A program made the translations under genes and the position numbers. A stretch of DNA of 64,000 bases from an uncultured Bacteroidota bacterium (lineage in GTDB: Bacteria > Bacteroidota > Bacteroidia > Bacteroidales > UBA932). The DNA is taken from the NCBI GenBank assembly GCA_937901965.1, contig CALGSW010000013.1, forward strand, positions 99,506-163,505, read 5' to 3'. Below, one piece after another: positions 27,565 to 35,182 of this stretch (position 1 is the stretch's first letter; every line of letters starts with the position of its first letter). The notes beneath the pieces are model-generated. The model was not told the DNA's origin. It saw only the letters and a list, made by a program, of their open reading frames with translations, and ran no database searches.

Positions 27565-28359
27565 TTAAACCGCTATCGGAGCTTTGATTGAAGGGTGCGG
27601 GGTATAACCGTCCAGTTGAAAATCTTCGTACCTGAACCCGAATATGTCAGACACATTTGGGTTTATTTTCATTATGGGCAGTGGTCTTGGCTCTCTTGAG
27701 AGCTGCAGGGCCACCTGCTCAAAATGGTTTGTATAAATATGTGCGTCCCCAAAGGTGTGAATAAAATCACCGGGCTTCAGCCCGCAAACCTGAGCCACCA
27801 TCATAGTTAGAAGGGCATAAGAAGCAATATTAAAAGGAACGCCAAGAAAGACATCTGCACTGCGCTGATATAGCTGGCAGCTAAGTTTTTCCTCTGCCAC
27901 ATAAAACTGGAACATCGCGTGACAAGGGGGCAGTGCCATCTTATCCACCTCGCCGGGGTTCCATGCAGAGATAATATGTCTTCGGGAGTCCGGATTTCTC
28001 TTAATGCCCTCTATCAAAGCCTTCAGCTGATCTACTGTCCGGCCATCTGCTGTCTCCCAAGAGCGCCACTGCCTTCCATATACCGGACCAAGTTCACCAT
28101 TCTCATCGGCCCACTCATCCCAAATAGTTACGCCGTTATCATTAAGGTATTTTATATTTGTATCACCTGCTATAAACCACAGAAGTTCGTGGATAATTGA
28201 TTTAAGATGAACTTTTTTTGTAGTAAGAAGCGGAAATCCCTCCTGAAGATCAAAGCGCATCTGGTATCCAAAAACGCTTTTAGTCCCCGTTCCGGTTCTG
28301 TCTGATTTTAGGGTTCCGTTGGTCATTATATGGTTAAGTAGAGAAAGATATGTTTTCAT
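27565..28359 (-). CDS. thyA: Thymidylate synthase
   Basis: The 264-residue enzyme makes dTMP from dUMP using methylene-tetrahydrofolate. The classic ThyA motifs are present: DRTGTGTKSVFGYQMRFDL near the N terminus, the catalytic cysteine in LPPCHAMFQFYV, QRSADVFLGVPFNIASYALL, DAHIYTNHFEQ and the C-terminal APIAV tail. Length equals E. coli ThyA. A TATATTTG box (minus strand, 28383-28390) lies just upstream. It is followed by folA. Confidence 0.98.
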   Translation of the reverse strand: MKTYLSLLNHIMTNGTLKSDRTGTGTKSVFGYQMRFDLQEGFPLLTTKKVHLKSIIHELLWFIAGDTNIKYLNDNGVTIWDEWADENGELGPVYGRQWRSWETADGRTVDQLKALIEGIKRNPDSRRHIISAWNPGEVDKMALPPCHAMFQFYVAEEKLSCQLYQRSADVFLGVPFNIASYALLTMMVAQVCGLKPGDFIHTFGDAHIYTNHFEQVALQLSREPRPLPIMKINPNVSDIFGFRYEDFQLDGYTPHPSIKAPIAV

Positions 28360-28382
28360 GCTAATATTACTCTTTGCGTTGC

Positions 28383-28431
28383 CAAATATAGTAAAAAGGG
28401 CTCTGTTGTTAATACATTTTTATTACATTTG
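28383..28431. promoter_or_regulatory. Divergent -7 boxes between thyA and the 28454 lipoprotein
   Basis: Minus-strand TATATTTG (28383-28390) precedes thyA by 23 bases; plus-strand TACATTTG (28424-28431) precedes the lipoprotein ATG by 22 bases. Both match TAnnTTTG without a clear -33 partner. Confidence 0.4.
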
Positions 28432-28453
28432 GAAAATCACTCAAATTCACTTT

Positions 28454-29035
28454 ATGAAAGCAAAACTGAAGTTGTTTGTATTAGCGTGTGTAGCCGGACT
28501 ACTCTTTGGCTGCACAAAGGCTCCCGAACCGGTGCTCCTATACAAACCATTGACAAGTACCACAATGCCACCAATGTCCGGCGCCGGAGATTATGCGGCT
28601 CAAATACTAATCTGGAGGAATTATACAACATCTTTTTATGACTTCAGCATTTTGCACAACACTCTGGGTTCCATGCTAAGGCAGAGTGTTGGAATCGCCT
28701 TCTGGGCGGAGCTTGTGCAGACTAGATTCATGAACGCATATTACGCCCTAATTGTTTTGGATGATCTCTTTGTTGAGGGCATCTACCAATTCACAGCCGG
28801 CACAGATATACCCCCCGGAATTCTTGATCCCATTCAGCCGGTTGACTTTTCAGTTAAGGGAGGTCCGCTCAACGTTAAATATGTAGACTCATGGTTGAAA
28901 TTCAAGCCTCAGATATATGCAATTGTAAAAAAAGCAAATACAGAATCCGAAACAGGCAGAGAACTTAAAGCTGCTGCAGAAGATTTTATAACCAAAGTTG
29001 ATTCATGTATATCAATAATGAATACTGTATTATGA
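28454..29035 (+). CDS. Lipoprotein of unknown function
   Basis: The 193-residue protein starts at MKAKLKLFVLACVAGLLFGC, a signal peptide ending in a lipobox (LLFGC, Cys20). The open frame extends upstream to 28319, into thyA, but the signal peptide fixes this start. The mature part is helical with no known motif (FYDFSILHNTLGSMLRQ and LKAAAEDFITKVDSC can be seen). Its stop overlaps the next ATG by four bases, so it leads a four-gene operon of envelope proteins up to 31059. Confidence 0.7.
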   Translation: MKAKLKLFVLACVAGLLFGCTKAPEPVLLYKPLTSTTMPPMSGAGDYAAQILIWRNYTTSFYDFSILHNTLGSMLRQSVGIAFWAELVQTRFMNAYYALIVLDDLFVEGIYQFTAGTDIPPGILDPIQPVDFSVKGGPLNVKYVDSWLKFKPQIYAIVKKANTESETGRELKAAAEDFITKVDSCISIMNTVL

Positions 29036-29703
29036 AAAGGAAAATAATAATTGCGCTGTCATTTTTTGTATTATCATTTCTGCAGCTTGATGCGCAGATT
29101 ACTCAAATTGTACTTTCTCACTACGTCTTCCCTGATTTTACAGATGGGTATGTTTCAATAGGCGGAGGAAGAACTCAGCAGATGCGCCTGAACTATAACA
29201 CGGTTACTGAAGAGATGGTCTTTAAGCGGGGCGAGCAGGTTCTTGCGATAGGAGATGCAGAGATGAAGGAGCTGGAGTATGTGGCTATAAGCGGTAGAAA
29301 ATTTGTTGTCAAAAACGGGAAATTCGTTGAGGTTTTATACGAAGGCAAGACTCACACAGTTTATGCCGAACACCGCAGTACTGTGGTGCCTCCGGGTAAT
29401 CCTGCCCCGTATGGCGGAACATCACATGTTTCTGCAGTGGACAGGTATTCCGGAATAACTGGTGATGGAAATATGTACTATAAACTTCAGCTTCCGGATG
29501 GTTACAAGGTTAAGCCTGTTATGAACTATCTGGTAGAGAGGGATGGCAAAATCACAAGAATTTTCAACCTGAAACAGTTCCGCAAGGTATATTCAGACAA
29601 AAAAGATACATTTGACAAGTTTATAAAGGAGAATAAAATTAAATTTGAAAATCTTTCTGATATTACTGACATGGCACATGCTATGGATAACCTCCAAAAC
29701 TAA
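29032..29703 (+). CDS. Secreted protein of unknown function, paralogue 1
   Basis: The 223-residue protein has a signal peptide (KIIIALSFFVLSFLQLDAQ). The mature part is related along its full length to the next gene product: shared elements are VLSHYV.PDFT.G, LNYN.VTEEM.FK, AIG..E, GKFVEV.Y, V.EHR, PYG, then DGYK..P with K.TRIFN. No family is recognised. The start inside the previous stop (ATGA) marks an operon with a lipoprotein and a membrane protein. The open frame reaches further upstream, but the signal peptide sets the start. Confidence 0.7.
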   Translation: MKRKIIIALSFFVLSFLQLDAQITQIVLSHYVFPDFTDGYVSIGGGRTQQMRLNYNTVTEEMVFKRGEQVLAIGDAEMKELEYVAISGRKFVVKNGKFVEVLYEGKTHTVYAEHRSTVVPPGNPAPYGGTSHVSAVDRYSGITGDGNMYYKLQLPDGYKVKPVMNYLVERDGKITRIFNLKQFRKVYSDKKDTFDKFIKENKIKFENLSDITDMAHAMDNLQN

Positions 29704-29739
29704 CATAAAGTAAACAACCACTTTAACCACTATTTCAAA

Positions 29740-30393
29740 ATGAAAAAGTTATTTTTGCTCACTATTGCAACTCTGATTGCAATCTCATCAACTGCACAGA
29801 CAAAAGGCCAGGTGCTTTCTCACTATATACTTGACGACTTCACGCAAGGGTTTATCTATATGAAAAACGGAGTCATCAACAGCGGAATGCTTAACTACAA
29901 CTCTGTTACAGAGGAGATGTTATTTAAAGAGAGAGGAAAGATGAAAGCGATAGGAAAAGATGAGATTGGGCTTGTGGATACTATCGTTATTCAGAAAAGA
30001 AAATTCTATCCATATAACGGAAAGTTTGTAGAGGTAGCGTACGTAAAGGATGGCAAAGAGCTTTTGGTAGAGCACAGATGCAGAGTGATAGAGCCACCAA
30101 AACCATCGGCCTATGGAACAACAACAGAGACAGGTGCATCAAAAAGCTATACTTCGCTTATGGCAAATGGAATCTTCTATGATCTCGCAGTTCCTGAGGG
30201 TTACAGAATAGTGCCTTTCAAATACTACTGGTTCAAAGATGGAGATAAGGTTACTAAAATTATCAACATGAGGCAGATGGAGAAAATCTTCAAAGGCAAT
30301 AAAGAGAGCTATAAAGAGTACATGAAGGGTAAAAACCTGAGCTTTAACAATGTGGCAGAGATGTCTGCACTTGTTGAGCACATGATTAAATAG
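29740..30393 (+). CDS. Secreted protein of unknown function, paralogue 2
   Basis: The 217-residue protein begins with a signal peptide (KKLFLLTIATLIAISSTAQ) and is a diverged duplicate of the preceding gene product (VLSHYILDDFTQGFIYM, LNYNSVTEEMLFKERGKMKAIG, KFVEVAYV, EGYRIVPFKYYW, VTKIINMRQMEKIF). The pair looks like an old tandem duplication. Function unknown. The next gene starts immediately after its stop codon. Confidence 0.7.
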   Translation: MKKLFLLTIATLIAISSTAQTKGQVLSHYILDDFTQGFIYMKNGVINSGMLNYNSVTEEMLFKERGKMKAIGKDEIGLVDTIVIQKRKFYPYNGKFVEVAYVKDGKELLVEHRCRVIEPPKPSAYGTTTETGASKSYTSLMANGIFYDLAVPEGYRIVPFKYYWFKDGDKVTKIINMRQMEKIFKGNKESYKEYMKGKNLSFNNVAEMSALVEHMIK

Positions 30394-31059
30394 ATGAAAG
30401 AGTTAAGAAAATGGGGAGCCACTGCAGCTATTGCGGTGGTTCTTATTATTCCGGTGCAGATAGCAATATTTGCAATCTGGCCTCCTCCGGCAGATGTGAA
30501 AGGTTTTTTTGAACTTTTTGAGCAGAGTCCACTTCTTGGGCTGCTTAGTCTGGATCTGCTCTATCTGCTGAACAACGCCCTGATGATATCGGTCTATCTG
30601 GGACTGGCCGCATCTCTGTACAAGGCAAATCCTTCGGCCATAATAACGGCTCTGGCAATGGGGCTTGTGGGTCTTGCAACATACTACGCCTCCTCTGTGG
30701 CTTTTGAGATGATGAGTTTGGCAAAATCCTTTTACGGGAGTGCCAATCCTCTTTTGAAACAGCAACTTCTTGCTGCAGGAGAGGGGATGCTCGCCACCTA
30801 CAAAGGGACAGCCTTTGATGTTTACTACATATTAAACGCAATCACACTCTTCATCTTCTCATGGGTGATGCTCAAAGAGAGGGAGCGGACCTTCACCCGC
30901 ACCACAGCCCTGTGGGGGCTCGCCTCCGCCGCCCTAATGATTATCCCATCCACAGCCGGAACAATCGGCCTTATCTTCTCTTTGCTCTCTCTTGTACCTT
31001 GGGTGGTGTTCTCAATTTTGATAGCCGGGAGGATGCGAAATATACCCGATGAGGTATAA
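30394..31059 (+). CDS. Polytopic membrane protein of unknown function (DUF4386-like)
   Basis: The 221-residue protein has about six transmembrane helices (for example AAIAVVLIIPVQIAIFAIW, LLSLDLLYLLNNALMISVYLG, AIITALAMGLVGLATYYASS, ALWGLASAALMIIPS and IGLIFSLLSLVPWVVFSILI). Helix order and the charged loop resemble DUF4386 proteins, which have no known function, but this is a tentative call. It starts the base after the preceding stop, so it belongs to the operon of secreted paralogues. Confidence 0.6.
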   Translation: MKELRKWGATAAIAVVLIIPVQIAIFAIWPPPADVKGFFELFEQSPLLGLLSLDLLYLLNNALMISVYLGLAASLYKANPSAIITALAMGLVGLATYYASSVAFEMMSLAKSFYGSANPLLKQQLLAAGEGMLATYKGTAFDVYYILNAITLFIFSWVMLKERERTFTRTTALWGLASAALMIIPSTAGTIGLIFSLLSLVPWVVFSILIAGRMRNIPDEV

Positions 31060-31083
31060 ACAGTGTGCACAGAACAATATTTG

Positions 31084-31136
31084 TACCCTAAAGGGTGTAT
31101 TTATGAAAATTATTGCTATATTGCACCCAAAAGGGT
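31084..31136 (+). promoter_or_regulatory. Two phased inverted-repeat operators for the hipBST operon
   Basis: Two copies of ACCC-N4-GGGT occur: ACCCTAAAGGGT at 31085-31096 and ACCCAAAAGGGT at 31125-31136. Their centres are exactly 40 bases apart, about four helical turns. They lie just upstream of hipB (31143) and downstream of an AT-rich ATATTTG stretch. Such pairs are what a dimeric HipB-type repressor binds. Confidence 0.7.
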
Positions 31137-31142
31137 ATAATT

Positions 31143-31349
31143 ATGCAATTGGGAGACTTTGTCAAAGGGTTGAGAAAGAGTATGAAGCTAACACAGCCGG
31201 AATTGGCAGAAAAGGCGGGTGTTGGGCTGAGGTTTGTAAGAGAACTGGAGCAAGGAAAAGAGACATTAAGACTTGATAAAGTAAATCAGGTCCTTCAGCT
31301 TTTTGGGTATGAAGTGGGTGCTGTAAAGCAAATAAGGGATAAATTATGA
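31143..31349 (+). CDS. hipB: HipB-like antitoxin, XRE-type HTH protein
   Basis: The 68-residue protein is a Cro/CI-type DNA-binding protein (MQLGDFVKGLRKSMKLTQ, then PELAEKAGVGLRFVRELEQG and LDKVNQVLQLFGYEVG), the HipB pattern. It should bind the two ACCC-N4-GGGT palindromes upstream and repress the operon, and hold the kinase complex. The open frame extends upstream, but the ATG at 31143 begins the family consensus. It overlaps the next gene by four bases. Confidence 0.85.
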   Translation: MQLGDFVKGLRKSMKLTQPELAEKAGVGLRFVRELEQGKETLRLDKVNQVLQLFGYEVGAVKQIRDKL

Positions 31350-31675
31350 GACGTGCAGAGGTCTGGTATAAAGAGAGGCTTGCGGGTTACCTTACTCAGG
31401 ATGAACTAGGGTATCATTTTGAATATGATTTGGGTTATATAAACGAGCCTGGGTCTGAACCAGTGAGTTTAACCTTCCCGCTAAAAAACAGAGTATATAA
31501 CTCTAATACTCTTTTCCCTTTTTTTGACGGCCTTATTCCGGAAGGATGGTTACTGGATATTGCAGAGAAAAACTGGAAGTTGAACCAAAGAGACAGGATG
31601 GGGTTGTTAATGGTTTGTTGCAATGATTGCATTGGAGCTGTAAGTATAATAGAAAAGAGGGAGGGTGCAGTATGA
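31346..31675 (+). CDS. hipS: HipS-like protein (HipA N-terminal subdomain as a separate gene)
   Basis: The 109-residue protein corresponds to the N-terminal subdomain 1 of HipA (RAEVWYKERLAGYLTQ, VSLTFPLKNRVY, LFPFFDGLIPEGWLLDIAEK), which is normally fused to the kinase. In the tripartite HipBST systems this piece is a separate antitoxin that inserts into the kinase; here the gene order and lengths match. It overlaps hipB by four bases and hipT by four (ATGA). The short piece GDPVSL-like start and the conserved tryptophan in EGWLL are visible. Confidence 0.85.
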   Translation: MRRAEVWYKERLAGYLTQDELGYHFEYDLGYINEPGSEPVSLTFPLKNRVYNSNTLFPFFDGLIPEGWLLDIAEKNWKLNQRDRMGLLMVCCNDCIGAVSIIEKREGAV

Positions 31676-32622
31676 AAAAGTGCCTATATTGCTATAAACC
31701 TATTGGTAGCGAGGAGGGTGATTTTCACACTGCCTGTTCAAAAAAGATTTTTGACCTTACAACTCCACCTGCTCTTCCATACTCAGAGTCTGATTTAGAA
31801 CCACTCGCAAAGGAAATAATTAACAGCCACACAGCTGTTGCCGGTGTCCAAACCAAGCTTTCTCTGCACATTAGCAAAGATAGTAAAGATAGTAAAGGAA
31901 CACCTTTTAAGCGATTTACCATCGTGGGGCTTTGGGGCGGATATATTTTAAAACCTCAGGTATCTTCGTACGCCCAACTGCCGGAAGTGGAGGACCTGAC
32001 AATGCATTTGGCAGAACTGGCCAGAATAAGAACAGCTCCACACTCTTTAATAAGGATGAGTTCAGGGAACCTTGCTTATATAACCAAGAGAATGGACAGA
32101 ACCAGAACTGGTAAACTGGCAATGGAGGACTTCTGCCAGCTGATGGAGAGAATGACAGAGGACAAATATCATGGAAGTTATGAGCAGATAGCGAAAACAA
32201 TCAGGAAATATTCGTCTGCACCGGGTCTGGATATAATAAATTTCTTTGAACTTGTTCTGTTCTCATTTCTTACAGGTAATGCCGATATGCATCTTAAAAA
32301 CTTCTCCCTTCTTGAGCATCCGGGTACCGGGATGATTTTCGCCCCGGCATACGATCTGGTAAATACAGCCTTGGTAAATCCAGCTGATAAAGAGGATATG
32401 GCTCTGACATTAAATGCTAAAAAGAGAAAAATCAAGAGGTCAGACTTTATAGCAGCAATGAATACCCTCCATGTTGAAGAGAAGCAACAACAGAATATCT
32501 TTAACAAGATGCTGGAGGCTGCTCCCAAATGGATAGAGTTTATTGACTCAAGCTTTTTAAATGATGATTATAAGGAGAGATATAAAGAGATTGTTTTTGA
32601 GAGATTAAAAAGAATCTCCTGA
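31672..32622 (+). CDS. hipT: HipT-like serine/threonine kinase toxin
   Basis: The 316-residue protein is the kinase core of a split HipA system. It opens with a zinc-ribbon-like CLYC...C segment (Cys4, Cys7, Cys22). The glycine-rich loop is TAVAGVQTKLSL (about 54-65). Catalytic Asp205 lies in GNADMHLKNF, and metal-binding Asp228 in APAYDLVNT. E. coli O127 HipT phosphorylates tryptophanyl-tRNA synthetase (recalled, not tested here); the target of this one is unknown. The loop residues that align with the phospho-regulated serines of HipT are alanine here. The start is the ATGA overlap with hipS; the open frame extends 45 bases further upstream. Confidence 0.88.
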   Translation: MKKCLYCYKPIGSEEGDFHTACSKKIFDLTTPPALPYSESDLEPLAKEIINSHTAVAGVQTKLSLHISKDSKDSKGTPFKRFTIVGLWGGYILKPQVSSYAQLPEVEDLTMHLAELARIRTAPHSLIRMSSGNLAYITKRMDRTRTGKLAMEDFCQLMERMTEDKYHGSYEQIAKTIRKYSSAPGLDIINFFELVLFSFLTGNADMHLKNFSLLEHPGTGMIFAPAYDLVNTALVNPADKEDMALTLNAKKRKIKRSDFIAAMNTLHVEEKQQQNIFNKMLEAAPKWIEFIDSSFLNDDYKERYKEIVFERLKRIS

Positions 32623-32697
32623 TATTTTTCATTCCCTGCAACTTTTCCTCACTGTTTTACGTCAAACAGATATTGAAGATAAACTAACCATATAATT

Positions 32698-33414
32698 ATG
32701 AAAAAACTCCTCATCTCATTTATGGCATTTGCCGTGGCGACACTTGCCCTCAGCTCATGCGTATTCAATGCTATCACACCGGAAGGTGAATACACATCAA
32801 AGGTATACAATGTAGATCCGTTTAAAAACGTCTCTGTATCAAGCGGAATGGAACTGATTCTAACACAAGACTCCACAATCTCAGTAAAGGTTGCCACATA
32901 TGAAAATATACATGAGTATATTAATGTAGAGGTGGTTGACAGTACTCTCAAATTCACAAAAGACCTTGAGGTAAGCTTCAGAAATCCGGAAATCAAAATT
33001 TATGTGAATGTTGCTTACCTTGAGGAGATTAAGGCAAGCAGCGGAAGCGATTTAAACCTTAGTTCAGGCTGGAAAGCAGACGAACTGGAAATAGAAGTGA
33101 GCTCCGGAGCATCGGCAGAGGGAAGACTGGAAGTCAGAGAGCTATCACTCACAATGTCCAGCGGAAGCGATGCAAAATTCACCGGCAAGGCCGATGAGTT
33201 CTCAATTGAATCATCAAGCGGAAGTAATTTTAAGGGATTCGATCTTGAGGCTGTTAACGTAGAGACCGACCTCTCATCCGGTTCATATGCCGAGGTGTTT
33301 GCCACCGGTTTCCTAAAGGCCAGAGCCTCAAGCGGAGCAACCGTAAAATATAAAGGAACAAATCAGCTAGAGGTTAAAACCAGCAGCGGTGCCAGCGTGA
33401 ACAAAGTAGAATAG
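32698..33414 (+). CDS. GIN-domain (DUF2807) lipoprotein
   Basis: The 238-residue protein is a lipoprotein (MAFAVATLALSSC, Cys21) with a DUF2807 'GIN' domain, a beta-solenoid-like fold found in putative autotransporter adhesin heads in Bacteroidota. The mature part has six or so SSG repeats at regular intervals (IKASSGSDLNLSSG, EVSSGASAEG, MSSGSDAKF, SSSGSNFKG, DLSSGSYAEV, ASSGATVKY). No enzymatic role is expected; function unknown. It stands alone after hipT, 75 bases downstream. Confidence 0.88.
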   Translation: MKKLLISFMAFAVATLALSSCVFNAITPEGEYTSKVYNVDPFKNVSVSSGMELILTQDSTISVKVATYENIHEYINVEVVDSTLKFTKDLEVSFRNPEIKIYVNVAYLEEIKASSGSDLNLSSGWKADELEIEVSSGASAEGRLEVRELSLTMSSGSDAKFTGKADEFSIESSSGSNFKGFDLEAVNVETDLSSGSYAEVFATGFLKARASSGATVKYKGTNQLEVKTSSGASVNKVE

Positions 33415-33439
33415 CCTGGATTTTAGTATTAAACATGAC

Positions 33440-33470
33440 TAACGGCCGGAAGTATTTTCGGTCGTTTGTT
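33440..33470 (+). terminator. Possible terminator hairpin after the GIN-domain gene
   Basis: AACGGCCGGAA pairs imperfectly (two G-U type pairs) with TTTCGGTCGTT across a four-base loop at about 33441-33466 and is followed by TGTTATG. The stem is strong but the T run is weak. Confidence 0.5.
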
Positions 33471-33486
33471 ATGTATACTCAGTCGC

Positions 33487-33522
33487 CATTTTTTGTAGTA
33501 AAATGCCGTCATTTTTTGTAGT
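33487..33522 (+). repeat. Short direct repeat
   Basis: CATTTTTTGTAGT occurs at 33487-33499 and again at 33510-33522, 23 bases apart, beside the 3' end of the convergent gene. Role unknown. Confidence 0.5.
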
Positions 33523-33932
33523 CAGATTTTTGGTAAGAATAACTCTCTCATCCTGAGTCCGCCCTTAAATGCAAAAAAGATATAAAGAACAGTAAAGACC
33601 GAATCAATTACCCCAGTAAACCAGAAAGTAGAGGGGAAATCCGGCGCAAAAATCATGAATGCATACAACTGAGCCACATAGAACACCCTCCCAAAAATCA
33701 GACACCCTACATTAAACGCATATCTCCTGATGTTAAACGCAGAGAAGAACTGCAGCCAGGCAAAGCACAGAAAAAACGACCCCAGGAAAATAGCATAAAA
33801 CGGATCCATAGGGGGATTATCAATACTCCTTCCCGTCCCGATACAAAATATATACAAAAACCCCGCAACCGTATCCCACGCTCCACTTGCAAAAAACGTC
33901 ACAGCCAAAAACTTCAGGTATCTCTCTTTCAT
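33522..33932 (-). CDS. Four-helix membrane protein of unknown function
   Basis: The 136-residue product has four hydrophobic helices (FLAVTFFASGAWDTVAGFLYI, FYAIFLGSFFLCFAWLQFF, FNVGCLIFGRVFYVAQLYAF, VIDSVFTVLYIFFAF). The two conserved-looking acidic residues in helix 1 and the loop RSIDNPPMDPF are typical of small DoxX/DUF4345-like membrane proteins, but no family is confidently recognised. A well-spaced promoter lies directly upstream. Confidence 0.65.
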   Translation of the reverse strand: MKERYLKFLAVTFFASGAWDTVAGFLYIFCIGTGRSIDNPPMDPFYAIFLGSFFLCFAWLQFFSAFNIRRYAFNVGCLIFGRVFYVAQLYAFMIFAPDFPSTFWFTGVIDSVFTVLYIFFAFKGGLRMRELFLPKI

Positions 33933-33955
33933 AACTGGGTATAATTAATATTTTG

Positions 33956-33988
33956 CAAATGTAGCAGAAGATGTAGGTGAGAGGCAAA
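33956..33988 (-). promoter_or_regulatory. Bacteroidota-type promoter (TTTG-N21-TACATTTG)
   Basis: On the minus strand TTTG (33985-33988) is followed after 21 bases by TACATTTG (33956-33963), matching the published TTTG/N19-21/TAnnTTTG consensus. The gene at 33522-33932 starts 24 bases further on. Confidence 0.75.
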
Positions 33989-34166
33989 AAAAGATGGGTG
34001 AGGGTGGGTCTGTAAGGGTTGATTGAGAAAAAGAGAGACAGATAATTTAAGAGCAATAAAATTGTGAACATTAATGCAGCAAACATGCTGCCCTTCTTAT
34101 TACCGATTACAAATAACAACTTAGGCCTCTAATAGGATTATCTGCTGTCATGATTGTGCAGAAATA

Positions 34167-34624
34167 TTAGGCGAACTGAGGTGAAATCCGCCTAATCTGG
34201 CTAATACTGTTTAAAACTTCTATCTTGCGCTCCTCTTCTAGAAGTAGTCCTAGTCAGAACTTTGGATCTACTCCAAAATACTCTGCAAGTCGCAAAGCTG
34301 TATCGGCAGTGATACTTCTTTTTCCTTTGATTATCTGGGATATTCTTGTCTATTGTCCCATTTGAAAACAATACTCCACTGGTCTTTGATTCTAATACTA
34401 TATTAATCCTTGAGCTTACCTGATAATCTCTTCAGTCGGTTAGCTGATGGAATCCTTAAATCTGTTAATTTTTGAGAACTATTTAACATTCTGAGTTTTC
34501 TCCTTGAAATATGCTGAATTTCACTAGGCAGGCACTTGACCCGAATGAGACTATCATTGCTTATGCTTTGCGTTACTAACGCCAGAGGTAAGTACTTGTT
34601 TTCAAAAGAACAAAAATTTTCCAA
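34167..34624 (-). pseudogene. Decayed higBA toxin-antitoxin module
   Basis: Read on the minus strand, 34624-34403 codes for 73 residues ending RRKLRMLNSSQ, DLRIPSANRLKRL and SGKLKD, a HigB (RelE-superfamily) toxin body. The stop after KLKD is an in-frame TAA where HigB usually has Gln (KGDRKDQYSIRIND pattern); the same frame continues with YSIRIKDQWSIVFKWDN, the HigB C terminus. Right after this the sequence changes frame into RISQIIKGKRSITADTALRLAEYFGVD, the core of a HigA-type XRE antitoxin, followed by a TGA in place of the usual Trp and more HigA-like sequence to a TAA at about 34167. The HigB tail and HigA start are deleted. Both genes are therefore dead. Confidence 0.85.
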
Positions 34625-34656
34625 AAAGTAATAACTTTAGGCCTACTATTACTGCC

Positions 34657-35016
34657 ATGCTAATTAAAACCATATCTTCAATCCCTGAAATAACTGCGGG
34701 AGATGATACGCTGCTCAGGGTAATTTTGCATCCGGACCACGAACCTCTGCCTATTGGATATAGCCTTGCTCATTCTCGCCTTAAGCCTGGTAAGGTGTCA
34801 TATCCTCATATCCTGAAGTCTACAGAGGTTTATTATATTCTGGAGGGTGAGGGACTGATGCATATTGATGACGAGATATCAATGGTGTATCCCGGTCAGT
34901 CGGTTTTTATTCCGGCAGATTCCCGTCAGTTTATTGAGAACAGAGGTGAGGGAGATCTGGTATTTTTGTGTATTGTGAATCCGGCCTGGCGGAGTGAAGA
35001 AGAAGAGGTATTATAG
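34657..35016 (+). CDS. Cupin-domain protein
   Basis: The 119-residue protein has a single cupin beta-barrel: HSRLKPGKVSYPHILKSTEVYYILEGEGLMHIDDE (motif 1 region) and PGQSVFIPADSRQFIENRGEGDLVFLCIV (motif 2 region). The metal-binding histidines of motif 1 are poorly conserved (only HILKSTE), so it may bind a small molecule or sugar rather than act as a metal enzyme. It stands alone after the higBA relic. Its ATG is 32 bases after the end of that relic. Confidence 0.85.
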   Translation: MLIKTISSIPEITAGDDTLLRVILHPDHEPLPIGYSLAHSRLKPGKVSYPHILKSTEVYYILEGEGLMHIDDEISMVYPGQSVFIPADSRQFIENRGEGDLVFLCIVNPAWRSEEEEVL

Positions 35017-35182
35017 GGAGATAAATACCATATTCTTTTGTGATTGGCTCCAGTGTCGGTCGCGCCGGATTATATGAAAATATCTCAATTTAAGATCCAA
35101 TACGTTTCTAAACGATTATAATTAATTAATAAAATGTAGGATGTTTGATATTTCTTAAATTTGCAGTCCTTATAAAATTGTT
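35017..35182. other. 166-bp intergenic region before the restriction-modification genes
   Basis: AT-rich sequence with one promoter-like TAAATTTG box at 35156-35163 (19 bases before the methyltransferase ATG), without a -33 element at the proper spacing. Nothing else was recognised. Confidence 0.4.

Noticed and set aside
33820..34119. Minus-strand frame before the four-helix membrane protein
   Set aside because: It overlaps the better-supported membrane protein in another frame and spans its promoter.
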